Positions 1 to 8,570 of a stretch of DNA of 64,000 nucleotides are shown here, in pieces. The translations under genes and the position numbers were made by a program. The stretch spans positions 1,597,280-1,661,279 of the forward strand of contig NC_080710.1 in assembly GCF_019097595.1 (NCBI RefSeq). Direction: 5' to 3'. Under the pieces are notes generated by a model. That model did no database searches and was not told the DNA's origin. It was given only the letters and a program-made list of their open reading frames with translations. This DNA comes from Hemibagrus wyckioides. Taxonomy: Eukaryota > Chordata > Actinopteri > Siluriformes > Bagridae. Within the stretch, counting starts at the first letter, position 1. Every line of letters begins with the position of its first letter.

Positions 1-682
1 CTAAATGGAGTCCATATCCATAAATTTACAAAGGCTGGAAAGGAATGCCGGTGGGCTTCCCTGAAGAATATCGAGCGCTCAAAGAATCTACGTCACTTGC
101 GCTGCTGATATTTCTACCCCATATGCAATCCCACAGGAATACAAAGTGGATTAACTACATCTGGTACAACCAGCAACGTTTTATTAACCACACAGTTGCA
201 GCACTGAAACTTATCAATGAGCAGCTTACGCCACTACTTTAATGACTGTCCAAAATCGATTCGTCATTGATACTATGCGCGGTCCTGATTAGGGTGTATG
301 TCAGATGATTGGATCTGAATGCTGTGTTATTCCCTTGCATACAGGTCCATTAGGCCCACGCAGCACCCTGCTGGACCATATGACTGCTGCCCGAGATGAG
401 ATGGTGAACCACAATGCTGAACTGGAATCTGACTGGTACACCTGGCTGTTCTCTAATGACTGGATCACTGGACTTGTGCGTATTACAGTGACCACTGGAT
501 TATTGCTCCTGATATTAGTTACATTAATTTGTTGTGCTGTCCCTCTACTACGAGCACTCATAAGTAAAACTGTGCATGCCATGTTCGGACAATATGTGTT
601 GATGCAAATGCATATGTCGGTTATGGGACCAAACTCAGATCTCGTGGTGATAAGCGAGAGTGGAGATGGGGGTGGAAATTAA
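1..682 (+). pseudogene. Endogenous retrovirus env, transmembrane-subunit remnant
   Basis: The 3' part of a retroviral envelope gene, truncated by the window edge. Two readings in different frames (45-242 and 305-682) are separated by stops, including TAG at 290-292, so the copy is broken. The second reading contains a C-x6-CC motif (first Cys at 299-301, CC at 320-325), the disulfide motif of retroviral TM subunits. It also has a Trp-rich membrane-proximal stretch (DWYTWLFSNDW) and one hydrophobic helix at about 480-550, followed by a short cytoplasmic tail. The motif order matches TM subunits of gamma/epsilon-type env. The retroviral genus is not decided. No 3' LTR is recognised just downstream. 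Confidence 0.72.
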
Positions 683-699
683 GTATACGTATCCACCAT

Positions 700-793
700 T
701 ACTGTCACTTGTCTGTTTGTCTACTATGTGTTACTTCTTGTTTTCTATGTCTTTGTTTGTCTATGTTGTTTCTATCTTAAGTGTTGTGTGCAG
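700..793 (+). other. Strong splice acceptor in front of the ORF downstream of env
   Basis: A long T-rich tract (about 705-785) ends in gtgttgtgtgcag at 781-793, directly before agctATGG. This is a textbook polypyrimidine tract plus AG. If used, the message is spliced and the downstream ORF starts at the ATG at 798, in a good context (agctATGGcg). The hydrophobic N-terminus obtained by starting at 660 would then be a translated pyrimidine tract, not a signal peptide. Confidence 0.55.
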
Positions 794-797
794 AGCT

Positions 798-1451
798 ATG
801 GCGAATGATGATCGAGCTGACCCGCGGCAGCAGGAGCAACGATGTCACATCCCCACGTGTGCTGTGCTGAGGCCATGTAACAGCTGGTTGCCCTATGAGT
901 TCCGTCGATATCACTGGTGTACGGCCTGCCTCCTGATGTTGATGCAGATGCAGAGGACCAACTGTGGACCAACTGTGGACCCAAGACGGAGACCAGCCGA
1001 TATGATGTATGTCAACGGCACATGGATTGATCATAAATGGGAAACAGAGCATCTCCTCACTGAGCAAATCACATGTCGAGTATATTCATATCGGGTACAA
1101 CGCGCAATTTCGGTAGCTCAAGCTTACGGTCACAAAGGACGTCATGCTTATCTGGTTTCACGCCACATTAAACAGCAAACTATTTTAGAATATGTCACAG
1201 TCTATCTCCATGATTATCCTGTCTGGACCTCACATACTCCTGAGCAACATCAACGGTTGGAGGCACTTCCTGACCCGCCTCTGTGCTTTGATTTGTGGAA
1301 GGACCTTGATTCGGATGTGTATGACACACAGTGCGAGCACAGAAAATGCGGGCAAACATATATGGAAATCTTTCCATGCATCAGAGCGACTGAACCTACC
1401 ATTGCCCAGGCGGATTTCAAATACCTTCACAATACCTACATAAAAATCTAG
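798..1451 (+). CDS. Unidentified 217-aa ORF behind ERV env (accessory-gene position)
   Basis: An uninterrupted reading frame. I chose the ATG at 798 because it follows the acceptor at 793 and has good initiation context; the frame is open upstream to an ATG at 660 that overlaps the end of env. The product starts MANDDRADPRQQ. It is Cys-rich in the first third (C-x4-C and further Cys/Trp pairs), has one possible N-glycosylation site (NGT), a basic middle part and a Cys-containing C-terminal third (CEHRKCGQTYMEIFPC). I do not recognise the family. A spliced ORF overlapping or following env is the usual place for retroviral accessory or regulatory genes. A captured host exon is the alternative. 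It is open although the adjacent env is broken. Confidence 0.45.
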   Translation: MANDDRADPRQQEQRCHIPTCAVLRPCNSWLPYEFRRYHWCTACLLMLMQMQRTNCGPTVDPRRRPADMMYVNGTWIDHKWETEHLLTEQITCRVYSYRVQRAISVAQAYGHKGRHAYLVSRHIKQQTILEYVTVYLHDYPVWTSHTPEQHQRLEALPDPPLCFDLWKDLDSDVYDTQCEHRKCGQTYMEIFPCIRATEPTIAQADFKYLHNTYIKI

Positions 1452-1780
1452 CTGCTAGATGTTGCACATGAAATTACACAAAAATGTAAGAGTATATAAA
1501 GTAAAGGTAAGGCAAAATGCTGAAGTGGATCAATAATAATAATTTTAAAAGATAAATTGCTTATGTAAGAATGTTTTTGCTCCTGGTTCATATAATGTGT
1601 GACTGCCGGATATAAGATATTTGGCAAAACACACTACTGACAGTTAAAACAAGTAAATTACTGAAATTAAATATTGTATAGTTTACAGTTAGATCTTACT
1701 TAAAACTTTTATTACAAATGATTCAAAAAGAAAAAATATCAATTCCACTGAATCTGATGTCTCTCAAAATTTGTTAGCCA
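1452..1780. other. AT-rich, no gene seen
   Basis: No coding signal, LTR end or polypurine tract that I would defend. A TATA-like agtatataaag lies at about 1489-1499. The stretch separates the retroviral remnant from the first J segment on the opposite strand. Confidence 0.5.
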
Positions 1781-1785
1781 CTTAC

Positions 1786-1845
1786 TCGTCTCAACAATAA
1801 GTTTGATTCCAGAGCCAAAGTAGAATCTCTTGGCCCCTTCAGTCA
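1786..1845 (-). CDS. T-cell receptor J segment (TRAJ-type), intact
   Basis: On the minus strand the segment reads TEGAKRFYFGSGIKLIVET plus one base, then GTAAG (plus-strand cttac at 1781-1785). The FGSG core, the following IKLIVET and the phase-1 donor are those of TCR J segments. Length is 60 nt, as in TRAJ; immunoglobulin light-chain J segments are usually nearer 38 nt. On its 5' side (higher coordinates) is CACACTG, a 12-bp spacer and gcaataatt, a 12-type recombination signal with a weak nonamer. After V-J joining it would supply the end of CDR3 and the G strand of the variable domain. No constant exon is visible in the window; on this strand it would lie to the left. Confidence 0.8.
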
Positions 1846-1873
1846 CACACTGTTATTTTCCTGTGCAATAATT
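1846..1873 (-). promoter_or_regulatory. 12-spacer recombination signal of the first J segment
   Basis: In plus-strand order: heptamer cacactg (1846-1852, one mismatch to CACAGTG), spacer 1853-1864 (12 bp), nonamer gcaataatt (1865-1873, about 5 of 9 to ACAAAAACC). It directly abuts the J coding end. The weak nonamer predicts low recombination efficiency. Confidence 0.6.
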
Positions 1874-2198
1874 TTCTGGTTTTAAGCTGTTTTGGTGCCA
1901 TATATTATCATATCTTATTTTGAACAATGACTGTGTAGTATAAATCTTTTACCAGGCATTTTTTGCACATTACAATATGCAGATATGAACGTTACAATAT
2001 TGGGTACCAGTACTATTTCTAGGACTTCTACTCAGTACAGTTTCTTAGAAACTTGTATGATTCTTTATGTTTCTTAGAGACTTGATGCTTCAGTCTCAGT
2101 CTCAGTAAGCTCTTGATATACAAAGCAAATATTATGACGCAGCTTTTGTGCAAAATTAAAATTTGTTAACTACTAACAATTTATTGTCAGTAACTTAC

Positions 2199-2259
2199 TT
2201 GTATTTACTGTCAGCACTATGCCAGTGCCAAAGAGGATCTTATTTCCAGCTCCAACATT
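2199..2259 (-). CDS. T-cell receptor J segment (TRAJ-type), intact
   Basis: Minus strand reads NVGAGNKILFGTGIVLTVNT plus one base, then GTAAG (plus-strand cttac at 2194-2198). The AGNK-x-x-FGxG pattern is strongly TRAJ-like, and FGTG is intact. It ends in the same phase as its neighbour 350 bp away. The 5' side carries cacacat/cacatta and agcaaaacc at a spacing near 12, a recombination signal. Length is 61 nt. Confidence 0.82.
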
Positions 2260-2288
2260 CACACATTATGAGAACATGCAGCAAAACC
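2260..2288 (-). promoter_or_regulatory. Recombination signal of the second J segment
   Basis: Heptamer-like cacacat at 2260-2266 (or cacatta at 2262-2268) and nonamer agcaaaacc at 2280-2288 (two mismatches to ACAAAAACC). The spacer is 13 or 11 bp depending on the heptamer taken, so the signal is 12-type but not perfect. Confidence 0.55.
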
Positions 2289-2526
2289 TTTTTTAAATAA
2301 GAACTGAACTTTAGCAGTAATTATTGTTCCACTTCAGCAGTTTACCTTACTTTATCATAAAATATATATTTTATTTTAGTGGAATTTCTACTTGTTTCTA
2401 GTTGAATAATTTTACATTACACATGTAGAATAAAATATAGACAGTCGATATGATTTTAAGATTTGTACTACAAAGATTAGCTTTACAGTTTTAAAAAACT
2501 TTTCATAATGTGCATAAAAGGCTTAC

Positions 2527-2584
2527 TTGTTTCAACGACTAACTGGATTAATTTATGTCAGTACCATTGGTAATTGTTATCTCC
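2527..2584 (-). pseudogene. Decayed TCR J segment
   Basis: Minus strand reads GDNNYQWY, then a TGA and HKLIQ where the FGxG core should be, then LVVET plus one base and GTAAG (plus-strand cttac at 2522-2526). Flanking residues and the phase-1 donor are J-like, but the core is lost and a stop is present. A 12-type signal to its right is not convincing. It fits the spacing of the cluster (about 330 bp from the previous J). Confidence 0.6.
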
Positions 2585-2713
2585 TTTAGTGACCATATAA
2601 ATAAAATGTTATAAATTTGGGGTAGCTACCATACACATTTTTCACAATTTAAAAAATAACTTCACATTTTCATACTTTTCCTAATTTGTGAAAGAAAAAT
2701 GTAAAAGACTTAC

Positions 2714-2770
2714 TTGATTCTGTGCTTAATTTGATTCCAAGAGAGTCTGTGGGTGACTATGGAACCTTCA
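2714..2770 (-). pseudogene. Decayed TCR J segment
   Basis: Minus strand ends GIKLSTES plus one base, then GTAAG (plus-strand cttac at 2709-2713). The half after the core matches the intact J segments, but the two FG codons are replaced (reads DSLG). The sequence on its 5' side (2751-2825) belongs to a repeat also found at 3936-4016, which may have replaced the J 5' half and its signal. Confidence 0.5.
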
Positions 2771-2825
2771 GGAGATAAACTTATAAACTCTATGCTTTAT
2801 CAATAGAAACATACTTGTCCATATG
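2751..2825 (+). repeat. About 80-bp dispersed repeat, copy 1
   Basis: Shares gtgactatggaa, ttcaggagataaacttataa, tctatg.tttatca.tagaaacatacttgtccatatg with 3936-4016. The copies are about 90% alike by eye. It ends inside the decayed J segment at 2714-2770. Confidence 0.8.
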
Positions 2826-2829
2826 CTGA

Positions 2830-3340
2830 GCTTTTACAATCCTTGAATGGGTTGGTTACATTTCTAGAATATTCACATTTTATGTAATGACTGACTCGCA
2901 ATTCGAGGAATTGGTTTAGGCCACGAATGTACTAAAGCTAAGGTCGGAGTCAGATTGTTCTGTTGTTCTTAAGCCTTGCGCTGATGTTTCAAGACACTCG
3001 TCATCTGAAATAATCACTATGCTGGTGTCTAAAACATCATAAGAAAAAGATTCTATTAGTATTCCGAGTTATACATTTCATCTTAAAACAATGTTCTGTG
3101 AGACATAATGAAATTACCTAATGCTGATTGATTTCGATTTCCTAGACACTACTGCCAGATATGTATAGTCCGACCTTGTTCTGTAATTAAATGTATCAAA
3201 TTAAACTTTATATATCTGTTTCCTTCTATAAGTAAATAGAACAAGATATTCTTTCTAATTATATTATTCTAATAATAATATTATTAATGACATTCAATCT
3301 AATACACAGAAATGAAATGATTCAAGTTAGTGAAAAAGTT
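2830..3340. other. AT-rich, no gene seen
   Basis: No further J segment: I found no FGxG-plus-GTAAG combination on the minus strand here. It would be the next expected interval of a J cluster. Confidence 0.4.
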
Positions 3341-3345
3341 CTCAC

Positions 3346-3452
3346 CTGCAGAAAGGTCCGTGATCTCTAAAAGTTAGATTGGAGAGCGTAGAAGTTCTGT
3401 ACCCTCTGTCAGATCCTCCAAGTTGAGAAACCACTTGGGAGACCCAACGATT
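3346..3452 (-). pseudogene. Exon-like reading with Ig-type C-strand/F-strand look
   Basis: The minus strand is open and ends at a good donor (CTGCAG then GTGAG, plus-strand ctcac at 3341-3345). The reading ends RTSTLSNLTFRDHGPFCR, which resembles the E-F strand end of fish Ig V-set domains (L-x-N-L-T-x-x-D-x-G-x-x-x-C). It is short, runs into a tandem repeat upstream and has no visible acceptor. It could be chance or a degraded immunoglobulin-superfamily exon. Confidence 0.28.
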
Positions 3453-3855
3453 TATTAAACATTTTTTAAAATAATAATTTCAAATAATCAATAGACTAAA
3501 AACAAATTAAACTTTATTTATAAACATTTTTAAAATAATAATTTCAAATAGTCAATAGACTAAAAACAAATTAAACTTTATTTTTATAAAACATTTTTAA
3601 AATAATAATTTCAAATAATCAATAGACTATAACAAATTAAACTTTATTTATAAACATTTTTAAAATAATAATTTCAAATAATCAATAGACTAAAAACAAA
3701 TTAAACTTTATTTATAAACATTTTTAAAATAATAATTTCAAATAGTCAATAGACTAAAAACAAATTAAACTTTATTTTTATAAAACATTTTTAAAATAAT
3801 AATTTCAAATAATCAATAGACTATAACAAATTAAACTTTATTTTTATAAACATTG
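3451..3855 (+). repeat. 62-bp AT-rich tandem array with three-unit higher order
   Basis: Six-plus copies of a unit built on aaacatttttaaaataataa followed by tttcaaata(a/g)tcaatag and acaaattaaactttat. Variants repeat in the order A-B-C-A-B-C: aataatc with aaaaac, aatagtc with aaaaac, aataatc with ataac. The array therefore grew by duplicating blocks of about 186 bp. Confidence 0.9.
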
Positions 3856-3865
3856 GGTTTGTGCA

Positions 3866-3893
3866 TGTGTGTGTGTGTGTGTGTGTATGTGTC
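3866..3893 (+). repeat. (GT)n microsatellite
   Basis: Alternating gt run directly after the 62-bp array. A second short gt run lies at about 4060-4076. Confidence 0.9.
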
Positions 3894-3935
3894 AAGGTAA
3901 GGGTTAAGGGGTTGTAGGCGTGTGGGTGATTGTGG

Positions 3936-4016
3936 GGTGACTATGGAATACCTAACCTTCAGGAGATAAACTTATAACGTCTATGTTTTATCAGTAGAAA
4001 CATACTTGTCCATATG
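3936..4016 (+). repeat. About 80-bp dispersed repeat, copy 2
   Basis: Direct-orientation copy of 2751-2825. Here no J-like sequence is attached. Confidence 0.8.
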
Positions 4017-4139
4017 TTTATGTACGTAGGTGTGTCACGTACTGACGGTTTGTGCACGTGTGTGTGTGTGTGTGTGATTAAGATTCTGATGACTAAAGGG
4101 AATATGTAACCCCACCCCATCAATCAACCTCATCGGATG

Positions 4140-4372
4140 AAAGGAGGGCGGGATATTGTGACGGATACGTTTTTCTGATTGGTTGAGAAGGAGGCGGGAT
4201 AATGTGACGGATACGTTTTTCTGATTGGTTGAAAGGGGCGGGACATTGTGACGTAGATGATTCTGATCGGTTGAAAGGGGGCGGGACAATGTGACGTAGA
4301 TGATTCTGATCGGTTGAAAGGGGGCGGGACAATGTGACGTAGATGATTCTGATTGGCTGTCAGACCTGTCAA
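4140..4372. repeat. 43-46 bp minisatellite of promoter-like boxes
   Basis: Five copies, with ggcggg starting at 4147, 4193, 4237, 4280 and 4323 (periods 46, 44, 43, 43). Each unit holds a GC/E2F-like box (ggcgggac/t) and a TGACG CRE-type half site (tgacgta or tgacgga). Most also carry ATTGG, a reverse CCAAT box; in two units it is mutated to ATCGG. On the minus strand it reads like a GC-rich promoter and lies about 1.4-2.6 kb 5' of the J segments. Promoter activity is inference. Confidence 0.75.
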
Positions 4373-4379
4373 AATCGGT

Positions 4380-5640
4380 TTGATGGAATATACACCATAA
4401 ATCTCTCTCTAATGGGAATGGTGGTATGATGTCTTAAGTATAATAACAATTATTTTATTATTGATATTGTTATTATAATGGGTTCAATTTTATGTTATGG
4501 GTAAAATTTTATCCCAGTATAGCTATTATTTGTGTCAAGTATTATTAATATCATTAATCATGAATGGGTTAAATGATTGATTAGAATGGTATCACTGTTA
4601 ACGGGATGTGTATTCTAGAGGAAGAGGGTGTGGGAGAAGGAGAGAGGTATGAGACTTTGCAAGTCTCACAGGGGGGTATAATGTGGGAAATTTCTGAAAC
4701 TTATACTTGTCTTATACCTAATCATTAAGTACGTTTGATTTTAATCAGTAAGGGAAGGTTAATGCTAATTCTAATTTTAATAACTTTGAATACTTTCTTT
4801 TAATCCTTAAGATAGATCCGAGTCAGGTTTAATCATTAAGACATGAACAAAGAGACTAGATAAATCGTTTAATTATAGATAATGATTAAGGATAAATTGG
4901 TTAATCATTAGATTCATTCAGTCATGTTTAATCATATGATAACTTTCATTTTGGTAATCAGTACTTACTCTCATTGTTAATCACTGACATGTTGCCTATC
5001 TAATTAGCGTCTCTAATTTATTGATTATTGGATAATAATCATAATTATTTGATTAATTGGTCATCTAATAATTCTTTCACTATTAAGCACTTGCCATAAT
5101 CATTAATCAACAGGTAAGCTTATGATAAATAGATAAAATTAGCACATAGAACTTATAGGACAAAAAAATATATAAAATCACAAAAATAGAGATGAGCAAA
5201 ACTGGCTGAATCATCGTTAGTGGGTTATTATTCTCGAACTTTCTGGCTTTGGCGTAAACATCACAAGGGCATAGGCTAGCACATCGTACCATATCACGGT
5301 GTTGGCTCCACTGAGACCGAAAAAACATGTTGACGAAGTTCAGAATCCTTGCGCTTAAGGGCGAGAACACCATAACAGTCTTATTCGACTCTGACTCCAG
5401 TGTTTATTTTAGAAAAATTAAAGTTAAAACTACCCTTATATAATGTACCGGTGTTATATCACGTCTTATCATCTTATGCAAATAAAAAGTAGCTTACCGT
5501 AGCAAGTGGAAAGTTGGTAAAACTCCTTGTGGCCTTAAGTAAGAACTAAACAATAGGCACCGAGACGGGAGGGGGTTTGGAGAAGATGTTATTGAAGCGC
5601 CAGCAAAATATTATTGCAGTGGCGGATGTTAATGTAAACA
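4380..5640. other. AT-rich, many taatcatta motifs, no gene
   Basis: Between about 4680 and 5105 the motif taatcatta or aatcattaa recurs many times, like a degenerate repeat. No convincing coding region: the minus-strand reading at 5107-5373 has no recognisable family. Confidence 0.4.
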
Positions 5641-5649
5641 TAGGGACAC

Positions 5650-6480
5650 AACACACCGAGTAAGTGTAATGGAAAAGCACAGACTTTAATAGAGAGGATT
5701 TAGGAATTTAAATTAAATTAAAGTAAACTGACTATTCCTAGCCTAAATAAATAAATAAACTCAAGCTATTTTGCCCCTTTTATTTTTACCTTATTAGCAG
5801 TATTACTTGGGTAACCTGATGGGAATACATAAAATGGTGTAAATGTAAATGTGATAATAAAAATAGTGGTAAAGTCCTCAGAATTCTAATAAATGTCAGC
5901 CAGTCACCATGAACCACACAGGAACAACAACAATCAAATACATGGAACATGTGGGTGAATGATGAATTAAAGGTGTAATGGGTATAATGAAACAAACGTG
6001 TTTTTGGGCTAAATAAGGTTTAAAAGAAGTTAGATAGATCAACAACCAATATGTGTCAATATTAAAACTTGTGACCCATAGAGTGTATGAAGGCGACAGA
6101 AAGGTGGGGCTGTTTTTCAGGGGGAATAATGGGTGAATGTCAAAACAATCCATAGAATCAAAGAATCCAGCAAGGTTAGGCAGCTGGGCTAAAGGGTATA
6201 TATACTGGGGGATTTGTGAAGGGGGGGTGGGGGTGGGGGGGACTTGACTGCATCGATTCATGAATCTGTATTTGAGTGCCAGTTTCAGTGATATTTTTTT
6301 TCTAAATAAAACCGGTTGCTTTTTCTCATCCAAGCCTGGAGGAGTACTTTATTTCTTTGTTTTTCTGCAAATTTCTGATTTCAACTACACGACTATTGGA
6401 TTATATTGGTAATTGGAGAAGGCTCTAGGACCACCCTGTGGTGTCCACCTGGAGGGAGGCTCTGGGTTCCGACAGTAACC
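5650..6480 (+). mobile_element. Possible LTR (solo) fragment
   Basis: A TATA box (gggtatatatactggg, about 6195-6210), a G-run block at 6218-6241, a poly-A signal aataaa at about 6304, a T-rich R/U5-like stretch, then attggtaattggagaagg and gttccgacagtaacc. The order TATA, G-rich, AATAAA, U5 is that of an LTR. No internal retroviral gene is attached and the ends are not defined. Confidence 0.3.
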
Positions 6481-6573
6481 ACATTTAATAGTTAAAATAA
6501 TAGAGTTAAGCTTAGCACACAATTGTTAGATATGTCAATAGAAGATGAAATGTTTTTTCATTTCTGTGTTGCA

Positions 6574-7440
6574 GATACTTCAAGATTTTAGCCTCCTCTT
6601 TGGGCCAGAAACAGCTGCCAAACTACCTGAGAAGTGGCATACATAAGAGCCTTACGTCCACCCCAATGCTCCAAAGTTTGTTGAGGTCTGCCAGGAATCA
6701 ATGGTATGATGAATCCTCAGAGAGTTTCCCAGGTATTGAATTGAAGGACAAATGAAATAAATTTTAAACAGGTTACACAGGGCACTTAAGTGGTGACATA
6801 ACACAAAACAGTGGATTAAATAAAAAGATGGTCCTTTTTGAAAGGAGACATATTTGTCATGAAAACAAAACTGAGTTATTTTTGCTTCCTACAGAGTGGG
6901 ACAGTGATATGGTGTTGGTTCTTGCTGCTCTTGCATATTCTTCCACCTCAGCCTAGTAAAAAGAAAACACAGAAGATCAGTGCTGCTCAGGCCATTGACC
7001 ACCTAGTTGTGTTCCACAAGGTATGTACTGGGCCACAGTATGTGATTTAAGTGGAAAACCGTGTTTCAACAGTATTTGTAATTTGTTTTGTAATTTTTCC
7101 CTCAGTCATGCAGCTTAGAACAACAGCTAGAGAACCAAGAGGGACATCTCCAGCCATACCTTCTCGCTTCTGGAACCAGTAAACAGGCCATTAGCACTTT
7201 CAACATTGTGCTGGAAAAAGAAGCTCATCCCATGCCAGGGAGCCACGTCACTGGCGGCCTTTGATGAACTCTTTAAAGACACTTTGTGTACAGTGTCAGC
7301 TATGACACTGCTCTAAGCAACATGTACACATTCCTTCAGATTACAATCTACAGTATTGATGTTGACACTACTAAAGAAAGCCCAAAGGTGAAGGAATTAA
7401 GAGCCAAGTTTATGAACAGGAGCTAAGAGCCAAGTTCTTG
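6574..7440 (+). pseudogene. Decayed copy of a fish multigene family (SAMD3-like C-terminal exons)
   Basis: Three exon-like pieces in order. 6574-6720 reads DFSLLFGPETAAKLPEKWHT and, after a shift, LTSTPMLQSLLRSA. 6893-7020 gives HILPPQPSKKKTQKISAAQA then IDHLVVFHK, followed by GTATG. 7105-7440 gives EQQLENQEG, KQAISTFNIVLEKEAHPMPG, AFDELFKDTL, VSYDTALSNMYTFLQITIY and ESPKVKELRAKF. I recognise this series as the conserved C-terminal part of a large fish family annotated as sterile-alpha-motif-domain 3-like. Frameshifts and a stop break it; the first donor keeps the frame. Identification is from memory of the family pattern. Confidence 0.55.
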
Positions 7441-7559
7441 AACAATGTATAGGTGTTATATTTGTAAATCCCCAGTGCATTAATTCGGCACCTTAAGTTT
7501 TTGCATGTGTTATATCTTGGCAAAAAATTTGTTCTTCTTTGTGCTCAAGAAGGTTGTTC

Positions 7560-7965
7560 ATTGTAGTTCAAAAGTTTTGCAGGGTTTAGAAAGCATTTAA
7601 GTAGTTGTCATAGCACTGGTAATGTGAGCACACGTGATGATGTTAATGTGCAAACGCCACGCAAGTCAGAAGATCCATCTGATATGGACCTAGACGTGAC
7701 AGACCAACCCTCCACATCTAGTATGTCGAGATCACGCAAAAGAAATGTGTGCTTCAATTATAGCAAAAGTTACACGGCAGTGGTGTTGCTAACAATTATC
7801 TGTTGTTGAAAGCATGGAGGAGTATGTCAATGAAGTACATGCAAACCTTAAAGAACAAGTGTTAAGTGCAGTGCCACCTAATAATCCAAGTAGAAGTGCA
7901 TTGGAAGACGTTTTTAACAATACTTTCAATCCATTTAGTGTCTTAAACACAAACTGTCAGGGGTG
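7560..7965 (+). pseudogene. tnp2-like transposase remnant, 5' part
   Basis: Readings 7624-7809 (NYSKSYTAVVLLTII) and 7814-7960 (EYVNEVHANLKEQVLSAVPP, then ALEDVFNNTFNPFSVLN) match the N-terminal conserved block of a fish repeat-protein family whose centre resembles plant CACTA tnp2 transposases. The frame changes at 7809-7814. Homology stops at about 7965, where another repeat is inserted, and resumes near 9310. Confidence 0.5.
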
Positions 7966-8565
7966 CACGGATAGGACCCAAAATGCAAGATGCAACAGGG
8001 GCAGTTTAGAGTCTTTAATGTAGACCGGGGAAACAACTACAGGAACACAGCCAGCAATCATTCAAAAAAAACAGACACCAAGAAATGTACGCAGCCACAA
8101 AAACACAGAAAAAATAGGAGCACAGAGCAAAACAGTTCAGTAGGCTAAATGCACAGAAAATAGGCAAAGTTCTTACAGGAAAGTCCCAGACAACAAAATC
8201 CAAGCAGGGTAATCCAACAGCAGAGAGCACGGCAAAGTAAACACAAGGAGAAGTCCTAGGCAAAATCTGAGCAGGATAATCCGACAACAATGAAACTGAA
8301 CAGTCCGAAAACAGCAAGAGGGGAAAAAGGCAAACATAAAGGCAGGATGACTCGCAGCAATGCAGAGAGATAGACAGCACGTAGACAGCGTGTTTATATA
8401 ATGCTGAAGGAAGGTGAACCCGGAAGAGCTCCATCCACGATGGCCGCAAAGGCGCAAACCCAGAAGTGCGCGCCGCGACGGGTGAAACGGATGTGCGTGC
8501 TGACACAAACTTCAAATGGACAAAGTATTTTAGTGAGGGTGTTGTTGTTAATGGTGTGTTGAACC
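7966..8565. repeat. Inserted interspersed repeat, A-rich on + strand
   Basis: A stretch of aacacag/cacagaaaa-type sequence splitting the tnp2-like gene. The long Cys-rich minus-strand reading here (8015-8578) is a by-product of base composition. A similar A-rich style occurs at 41.57-41.85 kb. Family not identified. Confidence 0.35.
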
Positions 8566-8570
8566 GGTGG

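Noticed and set aside
660..797. Hydrophobic N-terminal signal peptide or membrane helix of the ORF behind env
   Set aside because: The DNA is a T-rich polypyrimidine tract ending in CAG directly before a good ATG. Translating it gives Leu/Phe/Val/Tyr by composition.
5896..6333. 145-codon minus ORF
   Set aside because: Overlaps LTR-like sequence with poly-G and TATA elements; composition-driven reading with no recognisable domain.
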